DNA of 64,000 bases, taken from assembly GCF_024172185.1 (NCBI RefSeq), contig NZ_JAMZEC010000001.1, positions 9,151,001-9,215,000 on the forward strand, in the 5' to 3' direction. Origin of the DNA: Nonomuraea roseoviolacea subsp. carminata. GTDB lineage: Bacteria; Actinomycetota; Actinomycetes; Streptosporangiales; Streptosporangiaceae. Shown in pieces: positions 44,104 through 52,815 of this stretch; positions within the stretch are counted from its first letter, which is position 1; each line of letters begins with the position of its first letter. Both the position numbers and the translations under genes were made by a program. A model generated the notes under the pieces. That model did no database searches. It was not told where the DNA came from and saw only the letters and a list, made by a program, of their open reading frames with translations.

Positions 44104-45469
44104 GGGCGGTCAGGTCGTAGACGCGGCGGGCGTTCCCAGCGGCCACCATGGCGGCGACCCGCGCCGCCTGGCCGGCCGACCACTCCCCCTCGGCCACGAA
44201 CTCGCCCAGGACCCGCGCCAGCGCCCGCCGCCACAGCCGCGCGCCGAGGTGGTGCAGCTCGGCCGGGCCCCACGCGTCCGAGGAGAACAGCACCTTGGCG
44301 AACGGCGCCACCTCCAGGCTCTGCGCCACCAGCGCGGCGGCGCGGGCGCCCGTGTAGGTGACGCCGAGGCCCACGTCGAGGTGGACGGCCGGGTAGGCGT
44401 GGGCGAGGTGACCGGCGCCCCGGACGTACGGGTAGCAGTGGAGCAGCAGGATCGGCACGCCGGTCGGCTCGGCCCGTTCGATGAGCCCGCGCAGCAGGAG
44501 CGGGTCCGCCCGGCGCAGGTCCACGTCGGGGTCGCCGAAGCCGGTGTGGAACTGGAGCGGCAGCCCACGATCGAGGCCGGTCCAGATGAGGTGCCGCAGG
44601 AGGACGGGGTCGGTGACCCGCCACCCGCTCCGCCCCGGCCCGGCGGCCGTCCCGGGCACCGGGTCCTGCACCGGGTCCTGCACCAGACCGAGCCGCCTGT
44701 CCGGCCTCCCGCCGGGTCCGCTGTCCAGCGCTCCGGAGGATTCCTCGTGTTCCTCGTCCGGCCCTCTCCCGGTCCCGCCGGCCGGCCCCCTCTCATCCCC
44801 TCCCCCGACGCCACCGTCCAGTTCTCTCCCGGCTTCTCCCCCAGGTCCCTCGTGCGGCGCCGCCTCGCGCTCCGCCAGCCAGCGGCCGGCCGCCTCCGTG
44901 ACCTCGGCCGCCGAGGGCCGTGACGGGTCGAAGTCGAGGCCGTGGCGGTAGGCCACGACGGTCTTCAGGGCGCGCGCCGTACGGGTGCGTTCCCACAGCG
45001 CCTCGGCGAAGCGCCGCGCGAACGCGCCCGCCCCGCAGCCGGAGGCCGCCACCTGCTCGGCGACCTGCTCCAGCCGCACCACCTCGTCCACGGGGACGCC
45101 GGTGACCTCCGCCATGCCGCCGGGACCCAGGATCTCCTCGCCCCGGTAGCCGGTCTCCAGCAGGTAGTGCTCCACGCCGGAGGCGCCGAGGAGCCGCCGG
45201 TTGACCTCGTCGGCGCCGAGCCGGGCCCGGCGCGCCAGGTACTCCTCGGGCGAGGCGTGCGGGTCGAGCCCCAGCTCGGGAGCGCAGTGCCGGAGGATGG
45301 CATGCCCGACCTGGGAGTCGAACGTGGTCATCCAGGGCGGCACCGGGCGGTCCGACTCGGTGATCAGCTGCTCGAACGCGCGGCGGGACAGGTCGTGCGC
45401 GGTCGCCCCGTGGACGTGGTGGTCCACCAGGGGCAGTTCGTCGATGAGCTCGGTGAGGTCGGCGGCCAT
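44093..45469 (-). CDS. Amidohydrolase-2 family metal-dependent hydrolase
   Basis: 458 residues from the ATG at 45469 (GAAGGA about 7 bases upstream), preferred over an in-frame ATG 96 bases earlier. HxH (LVDHHVHG), later His residues (FHTGFGD, LLHCYPYV) and Asp (FSSDAWGPAEL) are all kept, as in FluG-N/uronate-isomerase-like hydrolases. A hydrophilic insert of about 70 residues (about 220-290) rich in Gly, Glu and Asp, with a VQDPVQDPVP repeat, splits the barrel; it looks added later. It is convergent with the GMC gene and closes the island. Confidence 0.8.
   Translation of the reverse strand: MAADLTELIDELPLVDHHVHGATAHDLSRRAFEQLITESDRPVPPWMTTFDSQVGHAILRHCAPELGLDPHASPEEYLARRARLGADEVNRRLLGASGVEHYLLETGYRGEEILGPGGMAEVTGVPVDEVVRLEQVAEQVAASGCGAGAFARRFAEALWERTRTARALKTVVAYRHGLDFDPSRPSAAEVTEAAGRWLAEREAAPHEGPGGEAGRELDGGVGGGDERGPAGGTGRGPDEEHEESSGALDSGPGGRPDRRLGLVQDPVQDPVPGTAAGPGRSGWRVTDPVLLRHLIWTGLDRGLPLQFHTGFGDPDVDLRRADPLLLRGLIERAEPTGVPILLLHCYPYVRGAGHLAHAYPAVHLDVGLGVTYTGARAAALVAQSLEVAPFAKVLFSSDAWGPAELHHLGARLWRRALARVLGEFVAEGEWSAGQAARVAAMVAAGNARRVYDLTAPRL
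44657..44686 (-). repeat. 12-bp in-frame repeat in amidohydrolase insert
   Basis: CACCGGGTCCTG is repeated exactly and encodes VQDPVQDP on the minus strand within the low-complexity insert of the amidohydrolase. Confidence 0.85.
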
Positions 45470-45569
45470 CGGCGGTCCTTCCCGGGTGCGGCGGCGTCCG
45501 ATGCCGCCGTACCCGCCGGCCGTACCCCTCATGCGGCGGGCAGGGAGTGCGGTGGGCCGCCGCATGGGC

Positions 45570-45603
45570 GAGGGCGCCCGCCCGTGTCCGGGCAGGCGCC
45601 CTC
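45570..45603 (-). terminator. Hairpin after the phosphodiester glycosidase gene
   Basis: GAGGGCGCC and GGCGCCCTC form a 9-bp outer stem with further pairing inside (CCCG/CGGG) 37 bp beyond the stop at 45640. The region 45470-45639 has no gene. Confidence 0.65.
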
Positions 45604-45639
45604 GAAAGGGTCACGCCGATCCGGGCGGGCGCCCGGACG

Positions 45640-48600
45640 TCAGGCGGCGGCCTTGGCGGTGATCGCCACCGTGGCCTGGCGGGTGACCCCGCTGACCGTG
45701 ACCGCGACCGTCACCTGCCCCGCGCGCCGCGCCGTCAGCGTCCCCGTCTCCGGGTCGAGCACCGCCACGTGCCACGGCTTGGCCGTACGGGCCGGGCCGA
45801 CGTGCAGGTTGGGCGAGCCCGACCATGCGGCCGACACCGGGTACGCCGCGGGGACCGTCCGCGTCCCCTGCCTGATCTCGGCCGCGACCCGGCCGGTGCC
45901 GCCGGCGGCGAGCGTGGCGGGGGCCGTGAGCGTGAGCTCGTCCAGGTGCGGGCGCACCTGCGTGCCGATCCAGGCCGGCGCGTCGACGAACCAGTTGCGC
46001 CGCACCTGCTCGGCCTCCTTCTCCGTCACCGGGTCCACGCCCCACAGCGACCATCCGGTGAACCCGCCGTCGTCGGCGGCCGTGGCCGGGTTCTTGCCGG
46101 AGTTGCCGTTGATGAAGTACGGCACCGCGTCCACCCGCGAAGCGTGGAAGGTGCCGACGTGCGCGCCGATGTAGGCGGCGCCCTTGCCGGTGGTGCGCTG
46201 GAAGTCGGCGAGCCACTGCTCGACCAGCGCGGCCTCCTTGCGGTCGCCGAGCTGGCTGCCCTTGCCGGGCGTGGGGTCGCGCGGCGGCACGTGGAACAGC
46301 ACGGCGACCGAGCCGACGGAGGCGTCGCGGGCCGCCGCGTCGAGCTGCTCACGCAGCATCGCGACCTGCTCGAAGCCGCCGCCGCGCAGGTTCAGGCGGG
46401 AGGTGTCGAGCGTGACGAAGCGGGTGCCCTTGTGGTCGAACGTCTTGTACGTGTCGCCGAAGACGGCCTTGAAGTTGTCGATCTTGCCGCCCATGACCTC
46501 GTGGTTGCCGGGCACGTAGTGGTAGGGCAGCTCGCCGCCCAGCTCCTCGTCGAGGATGCGCTTGGCCAGCGCGAAGTCCTCCGGCGACGCCTCGTCCACG
46601 AGGTCGCCGTTGATGAGCAGGAAGTCCGGCTTGGCGGCCTTGATCTCGCGCAGCGTGCGGCGGGCGTTGCGGACGATGTCGCTGTCGGGGTCGCGGGCGA
46701 CGAACTGGGCGTCCGACATGACCGCGAACCGCCACGGCATCGCGGCCACGTCCGGCCTGACGACCGGGTCGGTGACCTTGGCGGCGGGCGGGGCCGTCAC
46801 CGACGGCGGCACCTTGGCGACGAGCCCGTCGATGACGATCTCGTTGGCGTACTTCTGGTCGGCGCGCGTCTCGGCCACGTAGAAGCGCCGCAGCTTCAGC
46901 GGGTAGTTGACGCCCGCCGGCACGGCGAACTCGACGTACTTCCAGCCGGTCCACGTCATGTACGGCCCGCGCAGGATCTGCGACTGGCCGAGCGCGTCGT
47001 AGAACTCCAGGCTGGGCCACTCGCCCTTGCCGGTGGAGTTGATCCACATGCCGAACGCCTGCGGCTGTCCCGGCACGACGATCTGCTGGGGCGGGCTGGC
47101 GTACGCGGCGCGGGTGGCGGTGGACTGGGTGAAGTCGTAGGCCAGCTTGAGGCCGCCGCCGCTCTGCCCGGTCGTGGCCGACAGGGAGCCGGTGGCGCGG
47201 GCCGCGGCGAACGTCCAGGACGCGGCGTCGTCGAAGCCGGCGACCGGCTTGTCCTCGAAGCCGACGGTGACGGGCACGGCGGCGCTGATCGAGCCGACCT
47301 TGGCGGTGATGAGGCCGGAGCCGGTCTCCTTCTTGGCCTTGACCGTGAAGTAGCCCTGGTCGGCGGGCGTCACCTCGAACAGGTCCTTGTCGTAGGACAG
47401 GCTCAGGTCGGCGGGCTCGATGGGCGCCGAGTTGCCGTTGCGGTCGTAGCCGACGACGCCGAACGTGGCGCTGCCCGAGGCGCCGGGCAGGCCGACGCGG
47501 TCGGTGGTGAGGCCGAGCCGCCGCAGCGGCTGCAGGACGGTGAGCTCCAGCGTGCCCTTGGCGGCGCCGCGCGAGGCGGTGACCGTGGCCTGGCCGGGCA
47601 CGAGCGCGTGGAACCGCCCGTCGCGGACGACACCGTGGACGGCCGGCTCGGAGCGCCAGGCCGGGGTGCCGGCGGCGGGGCCGTACGTCTCGTCGTAGCC
47701 GGCGGCGGTCAGCCGCCGGGTGAGGCCGGGGAAGACGCGGTCGGGCCGGCCGCCCGCGACCGGGCCGGTGCCGGGCACGCGGGACGGGTCGCCGGCGGTC
47801 TCCAGCCAGAAGCCCTTCAGCTTGCCGCTGCCCTCGGGGGCGAACAGGGCGAGGCCGTTGGGGACGTGCCGCTCGCCGCCGTCGGACGGGCTGTTCTCGA
47901 CCTGGACGTCGGCCTGGCCCGGCTCGCGGGCGAGCATGGTCGAGGAGCCGCCGCCGTCGAGGTTGAGGGCGTTGGCGGCGCCGAGCTCGGCCATCATGGC
48001 GGCCAGCTCGTTGAGGGTGACGCCGCGGCTGTCGGCCTGGCGGCCGTCCACGGTCAGCAGGTACATCGTGCGGCCGTCGGCGGAGAAGCCGACCGCGGTG
48101 CGCGGGTGCGCGGCCGGGTCGGCGGAGTTCTGCACGACGCCGTCCTTGACCAGCACGTAGTTGCCGCCGACGGCGGCCTTGAGCGTGCTGCCGTCGGACG
48201 TCTTGGGCCGGTAGGCGACGTCGATCCGGTCGCCGGCCTTGAGCGCGGCCAGCGCGGCGGCCCCGGCGTCGCGGCCCAGCAGGACGGTCGTGCCCGCGGG
48301 GACGGGGCCGGTGCCGGCCGCCTGCCGCACCTCGGCCACGACGCCGTCCTTGAGGACGACCTCGGTGACGGCGGAGGCGCCCTCGACGGCGCGAGCCCGC
48401 GGGTAGGAGCCCCACAGCGGCGTGAACAGGCCGACGCCGTCCTTCTGGATCACCTGGTTGAACTGGGTGAGCGTGATCGGCGCGCCGCCCGCCGGGGTGG
48501 CGGTGCCCTCGAAGTACGCCTTGAGGACCCGGCCGACGCCGTCGCCGGTGATCGCGACGGCGTTCTCGTGGCCGGCGACGGGCGACTGGATGAGGGTGCC

Positions 48601-49044
48601 GTCCTGGACGCCGACGCCCTGGGCGGCACCGGAGGCGTTGATGTCGAAGAAGTCGCCGTTGACGGCCACGACGGCGCGGGCGCGCTTGGCGGGGCCGGAC
48701 AGCGGCTCGGTCTTGGTGACCTCGCCGGAGTAGAGGTAGTCGGCCCTGGCGCCGCCGAGGTCGGCGGTGACGGCGTCGCCGCGTAGCCAGCCGAGCGCGT
48801 CGTAGCGGTCGAAGGAGGTGAGCGAGACGCCGGGGGCGACGGGCCGGGTCCGCTTGTCGGTCTCCAGCCGCTGCGTGGCGGTGGTGGCCGCGGCCGTGGC
48901 GTCGGCGAGGAGCGTGGAGGAGGGAGCGTAGGAGGACGCCTGGAGCGCGTCCTCGGCGGGGGGCTGGGGGTCGGCCTGCGCCGGGAGCGCGACTCCTAAC
49001 AGGAGCGCGGACGCGGCGGCGGCCACGTAACGGAGGGTCTGCAC
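45640..49044 (-). CDS. Secreted phosphodiester glycosidase / metallophosphatase fusion
   Basis: About 1134 residues from a GTG at 49044, chosen because it puts the signal peptide (ASALLLGVALPAQA) at the N-terminus; its ribosome site is weak. Residues about 85-350 are an NAGPA-type phosphodiester glycosidase domain (VAVNGDFFD, ALNLDGGGSSTM). Ig-like and carbohydrate-binding-like beta domains follow (about 420-720). A calcineurin-like phosphoesterase lies at about 770-1010 (SDAQF, NGDLVDE, PGNHEVM, LFHVPP, GAHVGTFH), with Gln where the first-motif His is usual. It probably uncaps and dephosphorylates glycan or wall phosphodiesters outside the cell. Confidence 0.88.
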   Translation of the reverse strand: MQTLRYVAAAASALLLGVALPAQADPQPPAEDALQASSYAPSSTLLADATAAATTATQRLETDKRTRPVAPGVSLTSFDRYDALGWLRGDAVTADLGGARADYLYSGEVTKTEPLSGPAKRARAVVAVNGDFFDINASGAAQGVGVQDGTLIQSPVAGHENAVAITGDGVGRVLKAYFEGTATPAGGAPITLTQFNQVIQKDGVGLFTPLWGSYPRARAVEGASAVTEVVLKDGVVAEVRQAAGTGPVPAGTTVLLGRDAGAAALAALKAGDRIDVAYRPKTSDGSTLKAAVGGNYVLVKDGVVQNSADPAAHPRTAVGFSADGRTMYLLTVDGRQADSRGVTLNELAAMMAELGAANALNLDGGGSSTMLAREPGQADVQVENSPSDGGERHVPNGLALFAPEGSGKLKGFWLETAGDPSRVPGTGPVAGGRPDRVFPGLTRRLTAAGYDETYGPAAGTPAWRSEPAVHGVVRDGRFHALVPGQATVTASRGAAKGTLELTVLQPLRRLGLTTDRVGLPGASGSATFGVVGYDRNGNSAPIEPADLSLSYDKDLFEVTPADQGYFTVKAKKETGSGLITAKVGSISAAVPVTVGFEDKPVAGFDDAASWTFAAARATGSLSATTGQSGGGLKLAYDFTQSTATRAAYASPPQQIVVPGQPQAFGMWINSTGKGEWPSLEFYDALGQSQILRGPYMTWTGWKYVEFAVPAGVNYPLKLRRFYVAETRADQKYANEIVIDGLVAKVPPSVTAPPAAKVTDPVVRPDVAAMPWRFAVMSDAQFVARDPDSDIVRNARRTLREIKAAKPDFLLINGDLVDEASPEDFALAKRILDEELGGELPYHYVPGNHEVMGGKIDNFKAVFGDTYKTFDHKGTRFVTLDTSRLNLRGGGFEQVAMLREQLDAAARDASVGSVAVLFHVPPRDPTPGKGSQLGDRKEAALVEQWLADFQRTTGKGAAYIGAHVGTFHASRVDAVPYFINGNSGKNPATAADDGGFTGWSLWGVDPVTEKEAEQVRRNWFVDAPAWIGTQVRPHLDELTLTAPATLAAGGTGRVAAEIRQGTRTVPAAYPVSAAWSGSPNLHVGPARTAKPWHVAVLDPETGTLTARRAGQVTVAVTVSGVTRQATVAITAKAAA

Positions 49045-49087
49045 GACCGAACTCAATCGCTCGTGGCTATAACTTTCAAGACTTGGC

Positions 49088-49105
49088 GATGAACTAAAAG
49101 AAAAC
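49088..49105 (-). promoter_or_regulatory. Weak PHO-box-like direct repeat
   Basis: On the minus strand GTTTTCT and GTTCATC are 11 bp apart, the period of PhoP boxes (consensus GTTCACC repeats in streptomycetes); they match 4 and 6 of 7 bases. They lie in an unusually A/T-rich stretch upstream of the phosphatase gene. Phosphate control would fit its function, but the match is modest. Confidence 0.35.
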
Positions 49106-49120
49106 TTCAAGGGCAGGTGC

Positions 49121-49303
49121 CGCGAGGGCGGGCCGCCCACGCCCCGGCTCGGCGGACGCGGGGCGCGGGCCGGTATGCGGAGAGGTAAGCGCGGGCGGCG
49201 CGAGGGCGGGCCGCCCGCGCCCCGGCTCGGCGGGAGCGGGGCGCGGGCGGGTACGTGGAGCGGTCAGGTGGGGCAGGGCGCGGGCGGGTGCGCGGAGGGG
49301 TCA
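49121..49303 (-). repeat. 78-bp tandem repeat with partial third copy
   Basis: CGCGAGGGCGGGCCGCCC starts units at 49121 and 49199 that agree over most of 78 bp. A third, partial copy of about 38 bp runs into the stop codon of the minus-strand membrane protein (49301-49303). The GGTCAGG/GGTAAGC ends of the units resemble that gene end. Confidence 0.85.
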
Positions 49304-51511
49304 GGCGGGGGTGCGGGCCGCGCCGTGGGGTTCGAGCGTGTCGGGCCGGGTGTCGGCCTCGGGCTCGGGCATCGGCGAGCGCAGGCCCGCGTACAGCACC
49401 AGCGGCACGGCCAGCGACACCGCCATCGACAGCACCGCCGTGCCCGAGTCGTTGACCAGCATGCCGACCACGCCGCTGACCAGCGCGCCGACGAGGCCGG
49501 CCCGCAGCATCGGGGCGCGCGCGAAGGCCTGCGGCACGAGGCCGGCGCTCACCTTGGCCGGCCGCAGCAGCGCGAAGATGAGGAACGCCAGCCCGACGAT
49601 CACGATCGGCATGAGGTTGGGCGAGAGCATGGTGTTGAGCATCGCGCCGAGCTTGCGGCCGATCATGGGCCAGAACGTCCCGTCGATCACCTGGCCGACG
49701 AACCGGCCGAGGTGCGTCTGCGACGCGACCGGCCGCGTGTGGTCCAGCACCGCGATGATCGTCACCGCCACGCCGCCCAGCACGCAGAACCCGGCCAGCT
49801 TGACCAGCGACACCCGCCGTCCCGCCACCAGCATCGCCGTCACCGCGATGCCGGGCACGAACGCGATCACGCCGCCGAAGTCGCTGCCCACGCCCGGCCA
49901 GCCGGCCAGCAGCATGGCGACGAGGCCGAGCGTGGAGACCAGCGCCACCGCGACCGTCCGGCGGCCGACCCGCACCAGATGGTCGGCGGCCACGGCGGTC
50001 ACCATGAGCACGGCGGTGGCGAGCAGCGCGAAGGGGATGTTGGCCAGCCCGTAGTAGCGGCCGCCCACGACCGCGGTGTAACCCATGAGGCTGTTGAACT
50101 GCAGGGTCGTGCCGCTCAGCAGGTCGCCGATCAGGGTGGCGGCGGTGACCCCGGCGACCACGGCGGGCGGGCCGAGCGGATGGCGCCGCCACGGGCCCGC
50201 CAGGGCCGCCAGCACGATCAGGGCCGCGATCCCGAGCACCCCGCCGACCAGGGCCGCGGTCGGCACGCCGGCGCGCACCCACGGCAGCAGGTTCACCAGG
50301 TACGTGGAGACGGGGATCGAGGCGACCCCCAGGGCGGCGACGCCGACCGCGTAGGGCCGCCGGCGGCGCGAGAGCAGCAGGTAGGCGGTGACGTAGAACG
50401 ACACCTGCAGGATGGCGAACCCGGTGAAGAACAGGCCGGTCGTGGAGCGCACGGTGGTGCCGGTCAGGTCCGACTCGCGCAGGTGGGAGACCGCCTCGTC
50501 CAGCGTCAGCACGGCGCCCGGGTGCCAGGGGACGCCGATGACGGTGGCCGGCGCCGCGATGCCGGCGGCGGCCAGCACGGTGGGGGCGACGTCGGGCAGG
50601 ATGACGATGTCGTCGCGGCGGGTCGAGGTGGTGCCGAGCAGCGCGCCCGGCTTCGCGTGCGCGCCCTTCCACATGGCCACCCGCAGGTGGGGCACGGTGC
50701 CGTGGTCGCCGATGCCGGCCAGCACCACGTCGCTGCCGGCGGGGACCTTGGCCAGCGCCTCGCCGACCTTCGCGTCGGCGGCGCGGGCCGCCTCCTCGCG
50801 CCGCGCCGGCGCCAGCGCCTCGGGCTCGGCGGGCAGCCCGCCGCCGGAGAGGTATGGAGTGATCAGCTCGTTCACGTCGACGGCCGTCACGCGGCAGCGG
50901 GTCCAGTCGGCCAGCGCGGCGGGTTCGGCGGCGTACACGTCCACCTTGCCCTCCAGGTCGGCCAGGGCGAGCGCCGCTCCCGGGCCGACCGCGGCGGTGC
51001 ACTGCCCGGCGGCGTGGACGGCCTGGCCGAGCGTGCCCGCGTACGTGCCGTCGCGCAGGCCGCGCAGGTCCTGGAAGCCGGGCACGACCGCGCCGGCGCC
51101 GCGCGTCTCGGGCTCCGGCGGCAGGCCGCAGCCGTGGCCGACCGCGGAGCGGACGCCGGCGGAGACGCTGAGCCAGCCGTCGTACGGGCACGCGACGGTG
51201 CCGACGGTCTTGACCGAGATCGATCCGAGCGCGCTCTGGCCCGCGAGCCGCCACAGGTGGGGGGTGCGGGCCGGGTCGAGGTCGGTCCAGTGCAGGCCGG
51301 GCACGCCGATGAAGACGACCCGTCCCTCCGCGTCCATGGCCCGGGCCGTGTGCGTGGCCTGGGCCGTGTCCCCGGCCTGGGCTCTGTCCGTAGCCTGGAC
51401 CGCGTCCACGGCACGGGCCGTGTCCATGGTCTGGGCCGCGGCGGGCTGTGCCAGCCACAGCGTCGTCGCGGCCGCGAGCAGCAGCGCCCACCTCACCGTC
51501 GGTGCCCCCAT
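49301..51511 (-). CDS. Membrane protein with alkaline-phosphatase-fold ectodomain
   Basis: 736 residues from an ATG at 51511 (alternative upstream starts exist; the ribosome site is poor). A signal or anchor helix (ALLLAAATTLWLAQPAAA) is followed by a periplasm-side domain with VVFIGVPGLHWTDLD and GIGDHGTVPHLRVAMW, which recall the alkaline phosphatase/sulfatase superfamily, and then about 11 membrane helices (residues about 340-710). Many actinobacteria carry proteins of this layout with unknown role. It is just upstream of, and on the same strand as, the phosphodiester glycosidase, so both may act on wall polymers or lipids. Confidence 0.7.
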   Translation of the reverse strand: MGAPTVRWALLLAAATTLWLAQPAAAQTMDTARAVDAVQATDRAQAGDTAQATHTARAMDAEGRVVFIGVPGLHWTDLDPARTPHLWRLAGQSALGSISVKTVGTVACPYDGWLSVSAGVRSAVGHGCGLPPEPETRGAGAVVPGFQDLRGLRDGTYAGTLGQAVHAAGQCTAAVGPGAALALADLEGKVDVYAAEPAALADWTRCRVTAVDVNELITPYLSGGGLPAEPEALAPARREEAARAADAKVGEALAKVPAGSDVVLAGIGDHGTVPHLRVAMWKGAHAKPGALLGTTSTRRDDIVILPDVAPTVLAAAGIAAPATVIGVPWHPGAVLTLDEAVSHLRESDLTGTTVRSTTGLFFTGFAILQVSFYVTAYLLLSRRRRPYAVGVAALGVASIPVSTYLVNLLPWVRAGVPTAALVGGVLGIAALIVLAALAGPWRRHPLGPPAVVAGVTAATLIGDLLSGTTLQFNSLMGYTAVVGGRYYGLANIPFALLATAVLMVTAVAADHLVRVGRRTVAVALVSTLGLVAMLLAGWPGVGSDFGGVIAFVPGIAVTAMLVAGRRVSLVKLAGFCVLGGVAVTIIAVLDHTRPVASQTHLGRFVGQVIDGTFWPMIGRKLGAMLNTMLSPNLMPIVIVGLAFLIFALLRPAKVSAGLVPQAFARAPMLRAGLVGALVSGVVGMLVNDSGTAVLSMAVSLAVPLVLYAGLRSPMPEPEADTRPDTLEPHGAARTPA
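51331..51440 (-). repeat. 18-bp in-frame repeats in the post-signal region
   Basis: Units around TGTCCATGGCCTGGGCCG recur with a mainly 18-bp period and encode DTARAVDA/DRAQAGDTAQA-like sequence after the signal helix of the membrane protein. Copies are diverged. Confidence 0.7.
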
Positions 51512-51619
51512 CCGGATGAGGAGCCCCGCGCGGCTGTGACACCCCGGCCGCCGCCCGGCGCTCGAGTCGGGAAGTGTCGGAAACCTAGCACGTGCCCGTC
51601 CCCGGGCGCTCTCCTTTTC

Positions 51620-51633
51620 GATCACGTGTGATC
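51620..51633. promoter_or_regulatory. GATCAC-GT-GTGATC palindrome in a divergent gap
   Basis: The 412 bp from 51512 to 51923 contain no convincing gene; they lie between the divergent membrane-protein and hypothetical genes. The only clear element is this inverted repeat, which could be an operator or part of a minus-strand promoter. The rest is ordinary high-G+C sequence. Confidence 0.35.
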
Positions 51634-51923
51634 ATGCCGTTGACCGTGAATCCGCACGGCGACGGGGTTCTCCCCCCGCTCGTCCCCCGTGCCGGACCTC
51701 CCCCGGCAGAGGTCTCCGAACAGCTACGTACCCGGCGATCCCCGCACCAACCTGCGCAGACCGGCCGCCGCCCCGGGAGGCGCCATTCGTCCGATGTCCG
51801 GCGCCCCGTGGGCCCCTGATCTGCGGCCACGAGGCGGACCGAGGCCGGAACATCCCATCACTGGCGCTCCCGCGATCGGCGGCGCAGACTGGAATCACGG
51901 CGATCCGTCGAGTTGGAGCACCC

Positions 51924-52643
51924 GTGGACAATCACCTTGATCACATGCCGGTCCTGTCCCGAGGGAGACATCGCAACCCGAAGCGCGGTGCCTGCTTCAT
52001 GGAGCTGGCGTCCTATCTCGCCGGCGAGCGGTGGAGCGATCACCCGGCCTGCACGCACCCGCTGCTGGCCGCGCTCGCCCGCCTGGTCAACGACAACACC
52101 AGTGACGACAACCGGGGCAAGCTCATCGAACTGGTCCCGTCCATCATCGGCCTGGCCGGCGACGACCTGCGCCTCGACGCCCGGATCTCCCTGCGGTGCG
52201 CGACGACGGCGCTGCCGGTGGCCGCCGCCGAGCGGCAGCTCGCCCTGGCCGTCTCGGTGCTGGCGGCCGAGGAGGTCATGTGCCGGCTCGACGGCGCCCC
52301 GTCCGGGACGTTGAGCGAGCGCAGCGAACAGGCGCTGGCCCAGGTGCCGCGCGCGGCCGAGCAGGCCAGGAAGTTCAGCCGCGCGGCGAAGATCACGGAG
52401 AAGGGTTTCCGCCGCTACGCCGCCCCGAACGCGGTGCAGCTCTCGGTGGTGGGCATCGTGCAGGCGTGCATCCCCGACCCGGACACGCTGCTGCGGGAAC
52501 TGCTGACCGAGGCGATCGCCGACTGCGCGGCGCTCGTCCGCGGCCCCGCCCTGCCCGTGCCCCGGCCCGCCGCCGAGCCGATGCCGGGCTCCGCCGGACC
52601 CGGCGCGGCCGGCCCGGCGCCCGCCCTGCGCGCACACCGGTAA
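51924..52643 (+). CDS. Hypothetical actinobacterial protein
   Basis: 239 residues from a GTG at 51924 with TTGGAG upstream; an ATG at 51999 (MELASYL) is a possible later start. The core (MELASYLAGERWSDHPACTH, then HPLLAALARLVND) is alpha-helical and looks like a conserved actinobacterial family I cannot name. The C-terminal 40 residues are Pro/Ala-rich. No signal or membrane segment. A terminator follows directly. Confidence 0.6.
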   Translation: MDNHLDHMPVLSRGRHRNPKRGACFMELASYLAGERWSDHPACTHPLLAALARLVNDNTSDDNRGKLIELVPSIIGLAGDDLRLDARISLRCATTALPVAAAERQLALAVSVLAAEEVMCRLDGAPSGTLSERSEQALAQVPRAAEQARKFSRAAKITEKGFRRYAAPNAVQLSVVGIVQACIPDPDTLLRELLTEAIADCAALVRGPALPVPRPAAEPMPGSAGPGAAGPAPALRAHR

Positions 52644-52652
52644 CGCCTCAGA

Positions 52653-52689
52653 GACCGGCCCGGGGACAGTCGACGCCCCCGGGCCGGTC
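52653..52689 (+). terminator. Strong hairpin
   Basis: A perfect 13-bp stem (GACCGGCCCGGGG with CCCCGGGCCGGTC) around an 11-base loop, 10 bp after the stop at 52643. Confidence 0.72.
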
Positions 52690-52747
52690 CTTCGCCGGCC
52701 CGAGCACGTGTTCGACCCGGACGCGGCTTCCCCGGTAACGCCGCAGC

Positions 52748-52766
52748 TCAGGCAAGCCTCGCCTTC
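52748..52766. promoter_or_regulatory. DtxR/IdeR-like iron box
   Basis: TCAGGCAAGCCTCGCCTTC agrees with the DtxR/IdeR consensus (TWAGGTWAGSCTWACCTWA) at about 14 of 19 positions, including the AGG-AGSCT-CCT core. It lies about 64 bp before the VIT1-type transporter gene; a TTGCGG/CTAAAT promoter with 17-bp spacing starts 2 bp after it. Iron-dependent repression, or activation as for storage genes, would suit the product. Confidence 0.55.
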
Positions 52767-52786
52767 GTTGCGGCTGATCCGGAACT

Positions 52787-52815
52787 ATGCCTAAATTTCA
52801 CGTAGTAATAGGCAT
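52787..52815 (+). promoter_or_regulatory. ATGCCTA/TAGGCAT hairpin in the leader
   Basis: A 7-bp inverted repeat with a 15-base A/T-rich loop ends 1 base before the TTGGAGG ribosome site of the transporter gene. It could be a second operator or a leader structure that masks the site. Confidence 0.45.

Noticed and set aside
45547-48786. 1079-codon plus-strand frame opposite the phosphodiester glycosidase
   Set aside because: Low-complexity Val/Gly/Arg product with no motif; the minus strand encodes recognisable domains.
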